A stretch of 64,000 nt of DNA from Ahaetulla prasina (taxonomy: Eukaryota; Chordata; Lepidosauria; Squamata; Colubridae). Both the position numbers and the translations under genes were made by a program. Location: contig NC_080542.1 of the NCBI RefSeq assembly GCF_028640845.1, positions 133,613,080 to 133,677,079 of the forward strand, written 5' to 3'. The notes below the pieces were generated by a model, which was given only the letters and a program-made list of their open reading frames with translations, was not told where the DNA came from and made no database searches. This document shows positions 10,848-21,854 of the stretch, one piece after another (the stretch's first letter is position 1; each line of letters begins with the position of its first letter).

Positions 10848-11670
10848 ATGTCCAGCTACACACCGCCAGCGCCATTCGACCCAGCTAAGGAAAAATGGGG
10901 GTCATACATGGCTCGTTTCGAGTGCTTCCTCGAGGCGAACGAACTTCAAGGAGTCTCAGACAACAGGAAGCGAGCGTATTTCCTGAGCCACTGCGGTCCA
11001 GAGGTTTTCGATACTGCAGAATCGTTGGCGGAGCCAACACCGGTACAATCGGTGCCGTGGCAGACCCTACAGACCGTATTGAAAGCCCATTATGCACCAA
11101 CGCCGTCCAAGTATGTGCGACGGTACGAATTCAGGGAGCGTAGGCAACAAGAGGGCGAGTCCATCAGCGTATACATGGCAGCCCTGAGGAAAGCCACGAA
11201 CCATTGCGAGTTCCGAGACTTGGAAGAGGCATTGCTGGAGCAACTCATTCGTGGGGTCAGGGACATCCGTTTGCGACGGCGGCTGCTGTCCAAAAGCAAC
11301 AGCGCTGGCAAGCGCCTTGGCCGAAGCCAGGGCTAACGAGATGTCTACCCAAGCGGCGGAAACCCTACAAAAGCAGGTCGCACCAACGGCTGGTGCGAAA
11401 TCAACCCCGGTCCACAATGAAGAGGTCCAGGCCGAGTCGGACGGTGAGGAGGAGGAAGGAGTCTTCCACACCGGGAGGCCGGAGAAAGAAGACCGGGGTG
11501 ACTGTGCGAGTTGTGGAGGGCAACACCAACGACAACAATGCAAATTTAAGGATGCGACTTGTCGGCGGTGCGAAAGGAAGGGGCACATAGCACAGGCCTG
11601 TCGAGCACCCCAACCTTCCGCCAAAATTCAAACTGACCAACCAGAGCGCGGAACGGCGGGCGGCCCGTGA
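10848..11670 (+). pseudogene. Gypsy gag, frameshifted
   Basis: Starts MSSYTPPAPFDP at 10848 and runs 162 codons to 11336. The reading continues in another frame from about 11251 to 11670, so one frameshift splits the protein near 11300. The N-terminal part resembles Gypsy capsid (retrotransposon gag family). Near the C-terminus a CX2CX4HX4C zinc knuckle (CRRCERKGHIAQAC, 11560-11601) is preceded by a CX2CX3HX4C variant. It would package the element RNA. Confidence 0.85.
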
Positions 11671-13270
11671 TTGGTCAATTCAAAAAAGGCGCGAAGTTGA
11701 ATCAGACTGTCGTGAGAGTGGGCCACGCAGCAACACGCCTAGAAAAAAAAATCTTTACGAAGCCAAAGATTGAGGGGGTGCCGTGCCGATTGGAGGTGGA
11801 CACAGGCTCAGCGATCACGATCATGTCCTGGGACACTCTCGTGAAAGCCTTACCCGCCATCGCAAAGCGCAAGCTGAAAACACAGAAATTAAAGGTACAA
11901 GACTACCAAGGGAATCGCATCCCTGTTCGAGGGGTAACGTCCGTCCACGTCGAGTATGGACAATACAAGAAAACTCTGCCCATCACCATAGTCGATGGGA
12001 CCCTGCCAAGCTTGTTGGGACTGGACTGGTTCCGAGCATTGGGCATGGGAGTGACGGGAATCTTCAGAAACGAAGTCAACCTCAAAGACACACTCATGAA
12101 GGAATTTGAGGACGTTTTCAGAGACTGCCTGGGCAAGTACACGGGGACCCCTATTTCGTTTAATTTAGACCCACAAGTTGCCCCTATTCGTCTAAAGGCT
12201 AGGAGGGTCCCGTTCGCCCTAAAGCCCAGGATTGACCGGGAACTGGACAAGCTAGTAAACCAGGGAATTCTAGTGCCAGTTGACCATGCTAAGTGGGAGA
12301 CCCCTATAGTCACCCCAGTCAAACCGGACGGGTCGGTCCGGATTTGCGCTGACTATAAGGCAACGCAACAAAGCGTTGCAAAGAGTCTTACCCGTCCCTG
12401 TGGTACAGCACTTACTGCACTCAATGGGGCAAGGGCAGGTTTTGCCAAGCTAGACTTGACCCAAGCCTATCAACAGCTGCCTGTAGATAACAGCACAGCG
12501 AGCGCAGACAATTGTGACTCACAGAGGGGCTTTTAAGTGTACCCGGTTACAGTTTGGGGTTAGTGTGGCTCCAGGGTTATTTCAGAACCTAATGGAGCGG
12601 CTATTGCAGGGACTACCGGGGTGGTACCATACTTTGACGATGTACTGGTATCCGCTGAGAATCTAGAGGAATTAGGGGTAAGGCTGCGAAAAGTTTTGGG
12701 CATTTTCCGGTCTGCGGTCTCAAAGTTAAACTGAACAAATGCCAGATCGGGGTTGAATCTGTGGAATTCCTGGGCTACCGGATAGACAGGAAGGATTCAC
12801 CCACTGAAAGCAAGGTACGGGCCATCAGGAAGGCCCCGGTTCCAAAGAACAAAGCGGAGTTACAGGCATTCTTAGGTCTGGTCAACTTCTCGCGGTATTC
12901 TTAAGAAATAAGGCAACAGTAGCCGAGCCGCTGCATAAATTACTAGCAAAGACGGCTGCATGGTCTTGGGGAAAGGCGGAAGCTAGGGCATTCAAGGGTA
13001 AAGAATCTCCTATCGAGTGATAGCCTCCTTATCCAATACAATGGCACGCTGCCATTAATGTTAAGCTGCGATGCATCTCCCTATGGGGTGGGGCTGTGCT
13101 CAGCCACAGGTTGCCAAATGGCACAGAAGCCCCTATTGCATATTACTCCCGAACCATGTCATCAACTGAAGGAATTATAGCCAGCTTGATAAGGAAGCCT
13201 TGGCTATAGTCTCCGAGTAAAGAAATTCCATGAATATGTATTTGGTCGTGATTTCGAAATCATCACGGAC
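11667..13270 (+). pseudogene. Gypsy pol: protease, reverse transcriptase, RNase H, decayed
   Basis: A 289-codon frame (11667-12536) carries the aspartic protease motif DTGS (codons 45-48) and the RT N-terminus, with PDGSVRICADYK and the motif-A stretch AKLDLTQAYQQLPV. After a break at about 12530 the catalytic YFDDVLV is readable near 12630, and RNase H traces (LSCDASPYGVGLC near 13070, TDHRPLLGLL near 13270) follow in shifting frames. Several frameshifts are concentrated between 12490 and 13280. The 4-bp overlap of 11667 with gag suggests an original -1 or termination-type gag-pol junction. Confidence 0.85.
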
Positions 13271-13279
13271 CATAGACCT

Positions 13280-14875
13280 TTGCTAGGCCTGTTGGCAGGC
13301 GACCGCCCAACGCCCGTGGCACTTTCGCCCAGACTGACCCGATGGACTATCTTCCTGGCAGCGTATTCTTACAAACTACTACACCGGCCAGGGAAGGAAT
13401 TAGGGCATGCAGACGCCCTGAGCAGATGCCCGTTACCAGAGACTATCGAAGACCCCACTCCGGGGACACCAGTTCTGCTAATTGACTCTTTGGACTCTGG
13501 CCCAGTCACATCCAAAGAGGTGGCTCGGGCTTCGTACAAGGACATTACAATAAGGACTGTAATTGGTTGGGTACAAAGAGGTTGGCCCGCTGCGCCGGGC
13601 GAGCATTTTAAAGAGTTTGTAAAAAAATGTGGGGAACTCTCAGCTCAAGGGGGGTGCCTGCTATGGGGGGATCGAGTGGTGATCCCGGAGAAATTGAGGG
13701 AAAAGGTATTGGGGCTCCTTCATGAAGGCCACCCAGGGATCGTGAGAATGAAGGGTCTAGCGAGAAGCTATGTGTGGTGGCCCTTAATGGACACGGAAAT
13801 TGCTGAAAGGGTAGGGAAATGCCAGGCCTGCCAGGAGTCCAGACCGCTACCCCCAACGGCCCCGATTCGGGAATGGGAGAGACCCCAGGGCCCTTGGTCT
13901 AGGATCCATATCGATTTTGCCGGCCCCTTCCACGGCCAAATCTTTCTGGTAGTAGTCGATGCCTACTCCAAATGGCTGGAAATCATTCTCATGAGATCCA
14001 TGACAGCCGATGCCGTGACTTCAGTCCTACGGCACCTATTTGTAACCCACGGGTTGCCCGACACTTTAGTATCCGATAACGGCCCGCAATTCACGGCAAC
14101 CCAGTTTGAGGGGTACTTGGCAGAGGAGGGCATCCGACATGTCCTCTCGGCGCCTTTCCACCCTGCGACGAACGGCCTTGCAGAATGTTTCGTTCGGAGC
14201 GCAAAGGAAGCATTGTCCAGAATCAGGCCAGGCGATTGGCAAACAAAAATCGATACATTTCTAGCAGTCCAACACAGAACCCCCTGTGTCACAACTGGCC
14301 GCAGCCCGGCCGAACTATTAATGGGTCGGAAGCTTAGGTGTCCACTAGACCGTTTAAACCCAAACTACACACCAGACGGTTACAAAGGGGCACACGGTAA
14401 AACAAGAGGGATGGCAGTAGGCGACTTAGTGTGGGCACACAACTACAGCGAGGGCCCGACCTGGTTAGCAGGAAAAATCCTAGAGATAACAGGACCAAAA
14501 TCATATCTAGTAGAGATAGAGGACGGCCGGGTATGGAAGCGCCACATAGACCAAATAAGGAAACGCATAACCGGTAAATCAGAATCAGACGAAACAGGCC
14601 CTGACTATTCAATGTTTGAATCCACAGCTGACTCAAACCCGGGGCAAACGCGGGACTTATCTGAGTTCCAGGAGGTCCAGCGACGCCAACCGGTTCCTCC
14701 TGAAAACAGCAGGGACGACTCTGCCAATAATTCAGGGCCGGATGGCCTAGAGGAGGAGCTGAGAGGAACAAACAGTCCCTCCGGTCAGCTCGACTCACTC
14801 CCAGAAAATGAATTGCGCAGGCCCGAAAGAGTCAGGAGACGCCCAGTCTACTTGAATGATTACGTAGAAAAATAA
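13280..14875 (+). pseudogene. Gypsy pol: RNase H end and integrase (open 531 codons)
   Basis: An uninterrupted frame beginning within RNase H. The HHCC zinc-binding region of integrase is visible (HEGHPGIVRMKG ... CQACQ), then the DDE core: Asp in HIDFAGPF, Asp in VSDNGPQF and Glu in GLAECFVRS. The C-terminal GRVWKRHIDQIRKR is typical of the GPY/F-type end of vertebrate Gypsy integrases. No chromodomain follows; the tail is low-complexity. The reading start at 13280 is only the first Met after a break. Integrase would insert the cDNA, producing the observed 5-bp duplication. Confidence 0.9.
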
Positions 14876-14913
14876 GATGTTAATTATATGTAAATGTTGG
14901 TAAAGTGTTCTCT

Positions 14914-14927
14914 GGGAGGGAAGGAGT
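14914..14927 (+). other. Polypurine tract
   Basis: TGGGAGGGAAGGAG lies immediately before the 3' LTR, the position of the plus-strand primer in LTR retrotransposons. Confidence 0.7.
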
Positions 14928-15114
14928 GTAATGTATCTTTAAGAGTTTGGAGGGAAAACTGAGCGGGAAAAGCACGTTGCTGATTGGACGAAGCCTCTGG
15001 CTAAACTATATATAAAGAGAGGGTTTCCCCAGCCCGGGTCGCTGGGTTTACCATATAGTAAAGAGCTGTTGTCACTATCCTGGTCTCCTGCCTCGTTATT
15101 GCCCGAATTTAACA
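14928..15114 (+). repeat. 3' LTR of Gypsy element
   Basis: 187 bp, the partner of 10562-10749, followed directly by the second GCTTT target copy (15115-15119). Confidence 0.95.
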
Positions 15115-15451
15115 GCTTTAATCTAGATTGCAGAAAATATGACTTCTGTAACAGAATCATCAGAGCTTGGACTACTTTACCTGACTCTGTGATCTCTTCT
15201 CATAATCCTAAAAGCTTTAACCAAAAACTTTCTACTATTGACCTCACCCCATTCCTAAGAGGACCATAGGGAGCGTGCATAAGCGCACAAACGTGCCTAC
15301 CGTTCCTGTTCTATTGTTTTTCTTTTCTTCTTCCTATATATATGCTTATACCTCCTTATATTTACTCATATATGTTTTTATATATTATATAATCTTTTTG
15401 TATGATACCTATATATATTGTTGTGACAAAACAAATAAACAAATAAATAAA
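15115..15451 (+). pseudogene. CR1-like LINE, 3' part after Gypsy insertion
   Basis: Resumes the LINE reading interrupted at 10561 (codons for NRIIRAWTTLPDSV and DLTPFLRGP), then a 3' UTR with repeated TATATATG-like sequence and an (AAATAAAC)n tail ending near 15451. The same 3' end recurs at 56462-56718 and, in a diverged form, at 28260-28570. Confidence 0.88.
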
Positions 15452-15992
15452 AAGAAAATTGGTATAAGTGGACCAATGGACTGACTTTATCAAAGATGGT
15501 CTCATATGGATTCACATCTATAAGGTTAAGTTTTTATGCTGTGGTGGTCAGTAAAAAGCCATTTCAGACTTATCAGAAAGACTCTGCACATTTTACCCTG
15601 TTATTCGTGTTTAAATGAAAGCAGTTACCAAGAATGGCCCAAATGGTGGATCTGAGCCATTTCTACATATCCACTCTCCCTTGCAACTTTAACCAAGAAA
15701 TAGGAAATCATGGGAACTTCTCACTGTTCCGTTCACAAGGACCAGCAAATATTTTCTGAATGTCTGAAGGTGATAACAAGCTCTTTCAGTTCTGAATGCC
15801 AGCTTCCCCAAATAGAGCACAGCTTTCAGTGAAGAAACATATTCTTGTAGGCTGAAGACCTGAAGGAGCTTGCACAATCAGTATTGTAAGGCTGGTTCGA
15901 ATTCATCTTCGCAGTCATTTTTCTTACCACAAATAGAGGGCGTTTTTCAGAACTGCCATTTTCATAACAGAGAGGCAAACAGGAAGCTTAGC

Positions 15993-16036
<44 letters not shown>

Positions 16037-16766
16037 TTTCTGTCAACTTTCCCTTTTCACGGGGTGAAATCTTGCACATGCCTGTTTGGAACTACTGCAA
16101 AAGCTTTCGTGTGCGGGAATATCACAGTTTACAGAAAATAGGAAGTAAAAATGGGAAAAATATGAAAGTGAGAAAAGATCTCTAGCATCTGGACAATTTC
16201 ATGTACCCAGTGAACAAGCTTTGAGACATTTTGCTGGCTGTGAATGTTAAGCTATGTTTGTGATGGTTCCAGCTTCAGAGTTCAGCTTCCCCATTTCTTA
16301 ACATTCATCCTAAAAATAGAAGTCAGCTAAAAATAACAACAAAAGTAGCCAGTCCATGTCATCAGTATCTGAAGAGTTCTGATACTGATGAGGCCTAGCA
16401 AATCTTCTAAAGGATAAAATTGCCGGCCCTAATTCATCCTCTTGACCTATCTATATTTTTCCTCATTTCTCCTAGCAGGGTAATTATTTTCTCTCAAGAA
16501 AAGGAATCGGATCATAAAATATATGAAATGAAATGAGTCCTTTAAGCCAGCCCTAGATCAGCGAAGCAATCCAAATTAATCCGTCTTTGTGCAGCTTCAA
16601 TTTGTTATTGATATAAAAGGAGGGATCTGTAACAGGAAACTTAATAGTCGTCCAGATCTGACATGGGAAAAAGAGCACACACACACACACACAAAAGGAA
16701 GTGAAGTTAGGGATAAATGAAACAGGTACACTGACTTTATTTGGCTAACAAATAAAGGGTGGAGAG
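15452..16766. other. Intron 4 sequence with short microsatellites
   Basis: Holds an (AG)n run at about 15994-16034 and an (AC)n run at about 16677-16694. The rest shows no gene and no repeat I recognise. Confidence 0.55.
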
Positions 16767-17378
16767 CAGTGGTGAAATGTGAAATTTGTTACTACTGGTT
16801 CTGTGGATGTGGCTTGTGGGGTTAATGTGACTGGGTGAGCGTGGCCAACTTTTTTTTTTTTACTTTTAAAATCATTTTTTCTACAACCTCTTTGGCCAAA
16901 GAGGTTGTTAAAAAATGCTTTTAAAAGATTCCTCTGACGATCCCAGCTGAGTTGTCTGATTGTCAGAGGCTTTTCTTTTCTTTTAAAAGCATTTTTTTTG
17001 CCTTTAAAAGAAAAAAAAAGCCTCTGACGATCCCAGCTGAGTTGTCTGATTGTCAGAGGCTTTTTTTACTTTTAAAAGCATTTTTTCTACAACCTCTTCC
17101 ACCGAAGAGGTTGTAGAAAAAATGCTCTTAAAAGCCTCTGACGATCCCAGCTGAGCCGCACAATCAGAGGCTTTTTTTTACTTTTAAAAGCATTTTTTTG
17201 GCTGAAGAAAAATGCTTTTAAAAGTAAAAAAAACCAATCTCTAATGATTGCGCGGCTCAGCTGACCATGGGGGGAGGGCAGGGATTTTTGCTACCAGCTC
17301 TCCGAACCACCCACCGCCATCGCTACCGGATGGATGGATCCGGCGATCCAGTCTAAACCGGGAGCGTTTCATCCCCTG
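16767..17378. mobile_element. hAT-like MITE with multiple internal hairpins
   Basis: Starts CAGTGGTGAAATG and ends TTTCATCCCCTG, like the family at 23570-24002. The interior is made of repeated palindromes: TACAACCTCTT...AAGAGGTTGT flanked by TTTTAAAAGC / GCTTTTAAAA occurs at about 16865-16925 and 17070-17130. Between these is a repeated CCTCTGACGATCCCAGCTGA unit. The 8-bp flanks do not match well, so the outer boundaries are approximate. Confidence 0.65.
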
Positions 17379-17478
17379 GGCGGGGGAGATTAGTTTAGCC
17401 AAAGATTTCACAGATAAGATGTTGGGGATGAATTACACAAAATAAAGAGGTTGACACAAGTGATCAGAAAGACAAGAT

Positions 17479-17566
17479 GAATGGAATGGAATGGAATGGA
17501 ATGGAATGGAATGGAATGGAATGGAATGGAGTGGAGTGGAGTGGAGTGGAGTGGAGTGGAGTGGAA
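17479..17566. repeat. Pentameric microsatellite (ATGGA)n then (GTGGA)n
   Basis: About 88 bp: roughly ten ATGGA units followed by seven GTGGA units. It creates long spurious frames on both strands (repetitive W-N-G-M-E and S-I-P-F-H) that are not genes. Confidence 0.95.
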
Positions 17567-18220
17567 TCAGAAGCCAATGACAACAGAATTCCAGAGAGAA
17601 GAAGACTGCAACAAATGAGCGAACCAGTGAAGGATAAAAGGGGTGCCTCTGTACAATGTTGGGAGTGATTAGACTTTGCAGTGGATTTAAAAAAAATATG
17701 AGTGGTTAAGGGAGAGTGAAAAGGGAGAAACATAAAAGTCAAAACTCTGTATCTATTCACCAGGGTGGTTGATGGATTGTTTATCAATGGATGAAGAAAA
17801 TATTGCAGGAAGATGCATGAAAAATGTACATAAAAGAAATTTGAAATGACTGCGAAGCTCCCAAGCAGCAATATCAGAAAAGCAAATAAAAGTGACCATG
17901 TTATGAGCATTAGTACACAGTATTTTTACCAGATTGTTGGGCACTCATTTTCTTGCTTCATTTGCAAGACGTACTTCATTATCAATGAGTCTATTCATTC
18001 ATAAAAGCAAACAAAAGCAAGACACCAAGACAACGCTGGCACAGTTCACTGCATATGCCTTCTGTCAGGCAATTCAGGGACAAATAGTATGGTGTTCTGA
18101 CAAGCACCTATGTCTGTCATTCATACTGGAATTATGATTTATAAATGACATCAATTAATTTAATCAGCATTTAAGAGCATAGAATCCCTCTATGAGGGAG
18201 ATGGGAAGTTCTAAAATATG
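17567..18220. other. Intron 4 sequence, nothing recognised
   Basis: No exon or named repeat. The 148-codon minus frame at 17464-17910 partly reads the pentamer repeat and has no domain. Confidence 0.5.
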
Positions 18221-18306
18221 ATAGATGGATGGATGGATGGATAGATGGATGGATGGATGGATGAATGGATGGATGATATGACAGACAGACAGACAGACAG
18301 ACAGAG
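18221..18306. repeat. (ATGG)n and (GACA)n microsatellites
   Basis: Compound tetranucleotide array: ATAGATGG/ATGG units followed by about six GACA units. Confidence 0.9.
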
Positions 18307-18504
18307 CAACCATTAATTATTTCCAGTGCAACTGAAATGTCATGAAGGATTTCAGCACATAAATGGAGGATGAGAGGAAAAATTAATAGGAGGTGACTAG
18401 GACCAGAATGAACTCATGATGTTGCAGACAAAGGAACTATATAGAGAAGTGAGGTCAGCAAGATAGCTGAAACTCAGAACTGATAAAACTGATAAAAATA
18501 CCCA

Positions 18505-18770
18505 AGCAGAAGGGCCGTGGTGGCTCAAGGCTGTAAGAAGCCTGTTATTAAAACCAGCTGCCTGCAATTACTGCAGGTTCAAGCCCCACCAGGTCTAAGG
18601 TTGACTCAGCCTTCCATCCTTTATAAGGTAGGTAAAATGAGGACCCAGATTGTTGGGGGGGCAATAAGTTGACTTTGTAAATATACAAATAGAATGAGAC
18701 TATTGCCTTACACACTGTAAGCCGCCCTGAGTCTTCGGAGAAGGGCGGGATATAAATGTAAACAAAAAAA
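18505..18770 (+). mobile_element. tRNA-derived SINE with L2-like 3' tail
   Basis: The head GGCCGTGGTGGCTCAAGG resembles a Pol III A box and CAGGTTCAAGCCCC a B box. The tail GCCGCCCTGAGTCTTCGGAG...GGGCGG is shared with the 3' ends of L2 copies here (for example 55612-55640), implying mobilisation by L2 machinery. It ends in an A-run at 18762-18774. Not a functional tRNA gene. Confidence 0.75.
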
Positions 18771-18972
18771 AAAAATCTCTGGAAATGTGGCTGTGGCCTG
18801 TAAACTAAACAACTAAAAGATCAAAAGAAAACTGATGTAATTCCCCAAGGGGAAATAAAAATTGCCAACACTAGAAGGAATGTGTAAGTGTGCAGTTACA
18901 TTGGCTCTTAAAGGTGTACGTAGCAAATCTATTCCCAACAGTGTTGGGATCCTATTTGTGAATCTCCCTGAG

Positions 18973-18978
18973 TGGTGG

Positions 18979-19020
<42 letters not shown>

Positions 19021-19370
19021 ATTCGATTTTTATACCGCCCTTCTCCCGAAGGACTCAGGGCGGTGTACAGCCAAAAGTAAAAACAGACAATACAATATAC
19101 AATTTAAAATGCAAATTAAAAAACTTATTTTATAATTGGCCTAAAAAACTTTAAAATATATAAAACTAAAACCCCATTAAAATTAATATTAAAAAATTTA
19201 AAATCGACGATAAAATTTAAAATCGACGATAAAATTTAAGCCAGCCCCGCGCAAATGAAAAGATATGTCTTCAGTTCGCGGCAGAAGGTCCGAAGGTCAG
19301 GTATTTGGCGTAAACCCAGGGGAAGCCCGTTCCAGAGTGTGGGAGCCCCCACAGAGAAGGACCTTCTATT
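18973..19370 (-). mobile_element. 5'-truncated L2 3' end with (GAT)n tail
   Basis: On the minus strand the last L2 codons and 3' UTR are readable, ending in ATACCGCCCTTCTCCCGAAG (plus-strand view) next to a (GAT)n run (18976-19017). Confidence 0.8.
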
Positions 19371-19380
19371 TTCCAAGTAT

Positions 19381-19616
19381 TTGGAAAAATTGATGCAATT
19401 TCTCAATCTCACATAGCTTTCATAGATACAGTTAGAACAATTAATCAGTGGAATTGCTTGTCTCCAGAAGTTGCGGGTGCTCCATCACTGGAGGCTTTTT
19501 TAAAGAAGAGATTGGATAACCATTTGTCTGAAATGGTATAGGGTCTCTAACTGAGCAGGGGAGTGTTGAACTAGAAGAAATTCAAGGTCCTTTTCAACTC
19601 TATTGTTTGTTACAAT
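19381..19616 (+). mobile_element. CR1 3'-end fragment
   Basis: Encodes the degenerate CR1 C-terminus (pattern W-N...L-P...A-P-S-L...F-K...L-D-N-H-L) and its 3' UTR with GAAATTCAAGGTCCTTTTCA. It abuts the preceding L2 piece. Confidence 0.75.
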
Positions 19617-20031
19617 GACATCTGCAAAGCTAGTAGTTTCACCCTGTCATGCTGCTATGACTATGTATTTGTGCAATATCAAAAGGCTGTTCATTATTCA
19701 TTATGTGAAGGACCATGAGAAACAACCTGGCACAGGATGATGACTCAAGAACATTCCATATGGATGCTTCCAGAGTCCAAATTTTTCATTCCCTCCGCCT
19801 TATTCATTGCTTCAGTTTTCTAGACTTAGAACATGTCTGAATTCCAAACAACTGAATTTGGGATCTTCTTCATATGAACCAGGTCTCCAATCACCAAGGA
19901 AGAAACCTTTTTAGGATATCTGAGCTTGTTCTATACTAAATAGATATTACAGCTGTCATTAGTTTAAATTGCTTTTTGTCACAACTTGGATTGAAAAGGT
20001 GGAGTTTAGGAACCACTGCTTACATTTTCAC

Positions 20032-20316
20032 CAATTGTGGGTTTCAAAATATTTTACTACCAGTTCCATGGGCGTGGCTTGGTGGGCATGGTAGGGGAAG
20101 GACACTGTAAAATCTCCATTCCCATCCCACGCCAGGGGAAAGATCCTGTAAAATCTCCATTCCCACCCCAATCCAAGGGGAAATCCCCATTTCCCCCCAA
20201 TCAGCTAGCAATTGGGAGGCAGAGAATACTTAAAATTTCCACCTAAATTTCCACTACTTAAAATTTCCACTACTGATTCTCCAGAACTGGTCAGAACCTG
20301 CTGAAACCCACCTCTG
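20032..20316. mobile_element. hAT-type MITE (285 bp)
   Basis: Starts CAATTGTGGGTTTCAA and ends TGAAACCCACCTCTG. Flanks ATTTTCAC (20024-20031) and ATTCTCAC (20317-20324) are an 8-bp duplication with one mismatch. Same family as 31401-31642 and 39124-39440 (shared GGGCGTGGCTTGGTGGGCAT). Confidence 0.88.
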
Positions 20317-20374
20317 ATTCTCACAATCGGACAATGTCAGCACTTTGGGAAATGAAGTAACAGTACAGAAAATA

Positions 20375-20776
20375 CAGGTAGTCTTTGAATTGCAACCATC
20401 ACAGTCATGACTCATGATGCCTATAGAGAAGTCAGTCACAGGGCCAACCTGATTTCACAATCTTTTTTGTAGTGATGGTTAAGCAATGGATGCAACAGTC
20501 GTTAAGCAGACCTATGGCTTGCTATAGATATGGGTTTGCCAAAAACCTAAAGTAAATGCCAGTTTTCAGGAAAACCACCATACAATGTGGTCAAGTGACT
20601 GCAGAACATGCAAATGGCCACAGCCCAGTTCCAAGCAACTAGTCATGTGATCAGGAGGTGGGGCATGAGGCCATCAGAACTTCAAATCCAGGTTGTAAGT
20701 ACCCCCACCTCCAGGTAAATCAGTTATAATTTCAAACAGTTGCTAAGCAACTAGTTGTAAGTTGAGCAATACCTAG
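20375..20776. mobile_element. Pogo/Tigger-like MITE copy
   Basis: Starts TA|CAGGTAGTCTTTGAATTGC; ends TGTAAGTTGAGCAATACCTAG. A diverged member of the family described at 5355. Confidence 0.65.
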
Positions 20777-20830
20777 TTCTTGTGGCATGCAATGGTGATT
20801 CAGTGCTTTGACAGCAACCAGATAACTTAC

Positions 20831-21020
20831 CATTTCTTGCCAACTCCTCTAACAGGCCGCTCCACTCTGCCCGAAAGAGATTAGCACCGGTTAAGCTGCC
20901 ATCTCCCCCAATCACACAAAGGTTTGTGATTCCATACTTCACTAGATTGCAGGCCGCTTTCAAGCGACCTTCGCGAGTCCGAAAAGCTTTACAGCGAGCA
21001 CTGCCAATAACAGTCCCCCC
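20831..21020 (-). CDS. PFKP: PFKP exon 4 (ATP-binding GGDGS)
   Basis: 190 bp: 63 codons (residues 79-141) plus one base of Gly142; acceptor CTTTTAG, donor GTAAGT. Starts G-G-T-V-I-G-S-A-R and contains [20 protein letters not shown] (116-120) is the second glycine-rich loop, which binds ATP-Mg in the PFK family. The ending [11 protein letters not shown] is close to human PFKP and unlike the muscle form. Length equals the conserved vertebrate exon. Confidence 0.97.
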
Positions 21021-21854
21021 CTAAAAGATAGAAGGAAAAGTTCAGCTGAGAAAAACAGGTCTCATTTCAGTGGTCATAAATCATCCCTAGGCAATATTCA
21101 GGGCCCATTGGAATAGGGAAAAATATCACACGTATTTTACAAAGCTACACGAAATTCCTATTTTCAAAAATGAAAATATCTGCTGTTGTTCCACTTTCCT
21201 AACTTTGTTGGACTTACTGTTCTCTTCCTCCACACCCTCAGAATGCCCTGTAGATGTGTAAACACAGTAAGATTATAATAGGAGGCAGGAGGAGATTTGG
21301 GTGCTGGCCAAATCTTGTGAAACAGATAATCTGTGTTGTGTATGATTGCAATATTCAAATGCTTAATCACAGGTATTGTGCAGTCACCTGCCCATAGAGG
21401 CAAAATAAAAAAAAAATTGCACTGTTGGAAGGCCTGATAGATCAGGTTAGGGACAGATCATCGTGGAGAAAAAACTATCCATGTGGTCACTAACAGTCAA
21501 CACCAATTTGATGGTCCATAATCAATTGAACACTATACCGGTACAAAAGAAAATTGTTGTGTAAGTTGAAAACGTTGCGGCTTTTCAAGATATTTTACTG
21601 ATTCCTCAGTAGGTAGAAAAGGGCCATGGAACTGATGCTGAAGAGCAGCACCCTCAACCCAAAAGCAGTTAATAAACAACTCCCAGAATATCTCAGTTTT
21701 GTAAAAGGTCTGATAATTAGACAAATGAAAAGCAGAATGAAAATACACCAGACTTCACTTGGTGTATAGCTTCTGTTGCAAGCACACTGGAAAAATTGGA
21801 GAGCAACAGAAAACAATAATGTCGGAAAGTCTTAATGTCTATGGATCATAGTTG
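21021..21854. other. PFKP intron 3, first part
   Basis: Intron 3 spans 21021-22311. This portion has no recognised repeat; open frames of 70-80 codons have no known domain. Confidence 0.5.

Larger units (their letters stand above)
10562..15114 (+). mobile_element. Ty3/Gypsy LTR retrotransposon, complete but decayed
   Basis: A 4553-bp element with TG...CA LTRs, primer-binding-site-like sequence, gag, pol in the order PR-RT-RH-IN (the Ty3/Gypsy order) and a purine tract before the 3' LTR. The 5-bp duplication GCTTT flanks it (10557-10561 and 15115-15119). It sits in the 3' part of the CR1-like LINE. There is no env-like frame and no chromodomain. Frameshifts in gag and RT show it is non-functional. 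Confidence 0.95.

Noticed and set aside
10562..15114. Interpretation as an endogenous retrovirus
   Set aside because: No env-like frame; pol order and integrase type are those of Ty3/Gypsy, and the element is short (4.55 kb).
17464..17910. 148-codon minus frame with H-S-I-P-F repeats
   Set aside because: Produced by the pentamer microsatellite and flanking chance sequence.
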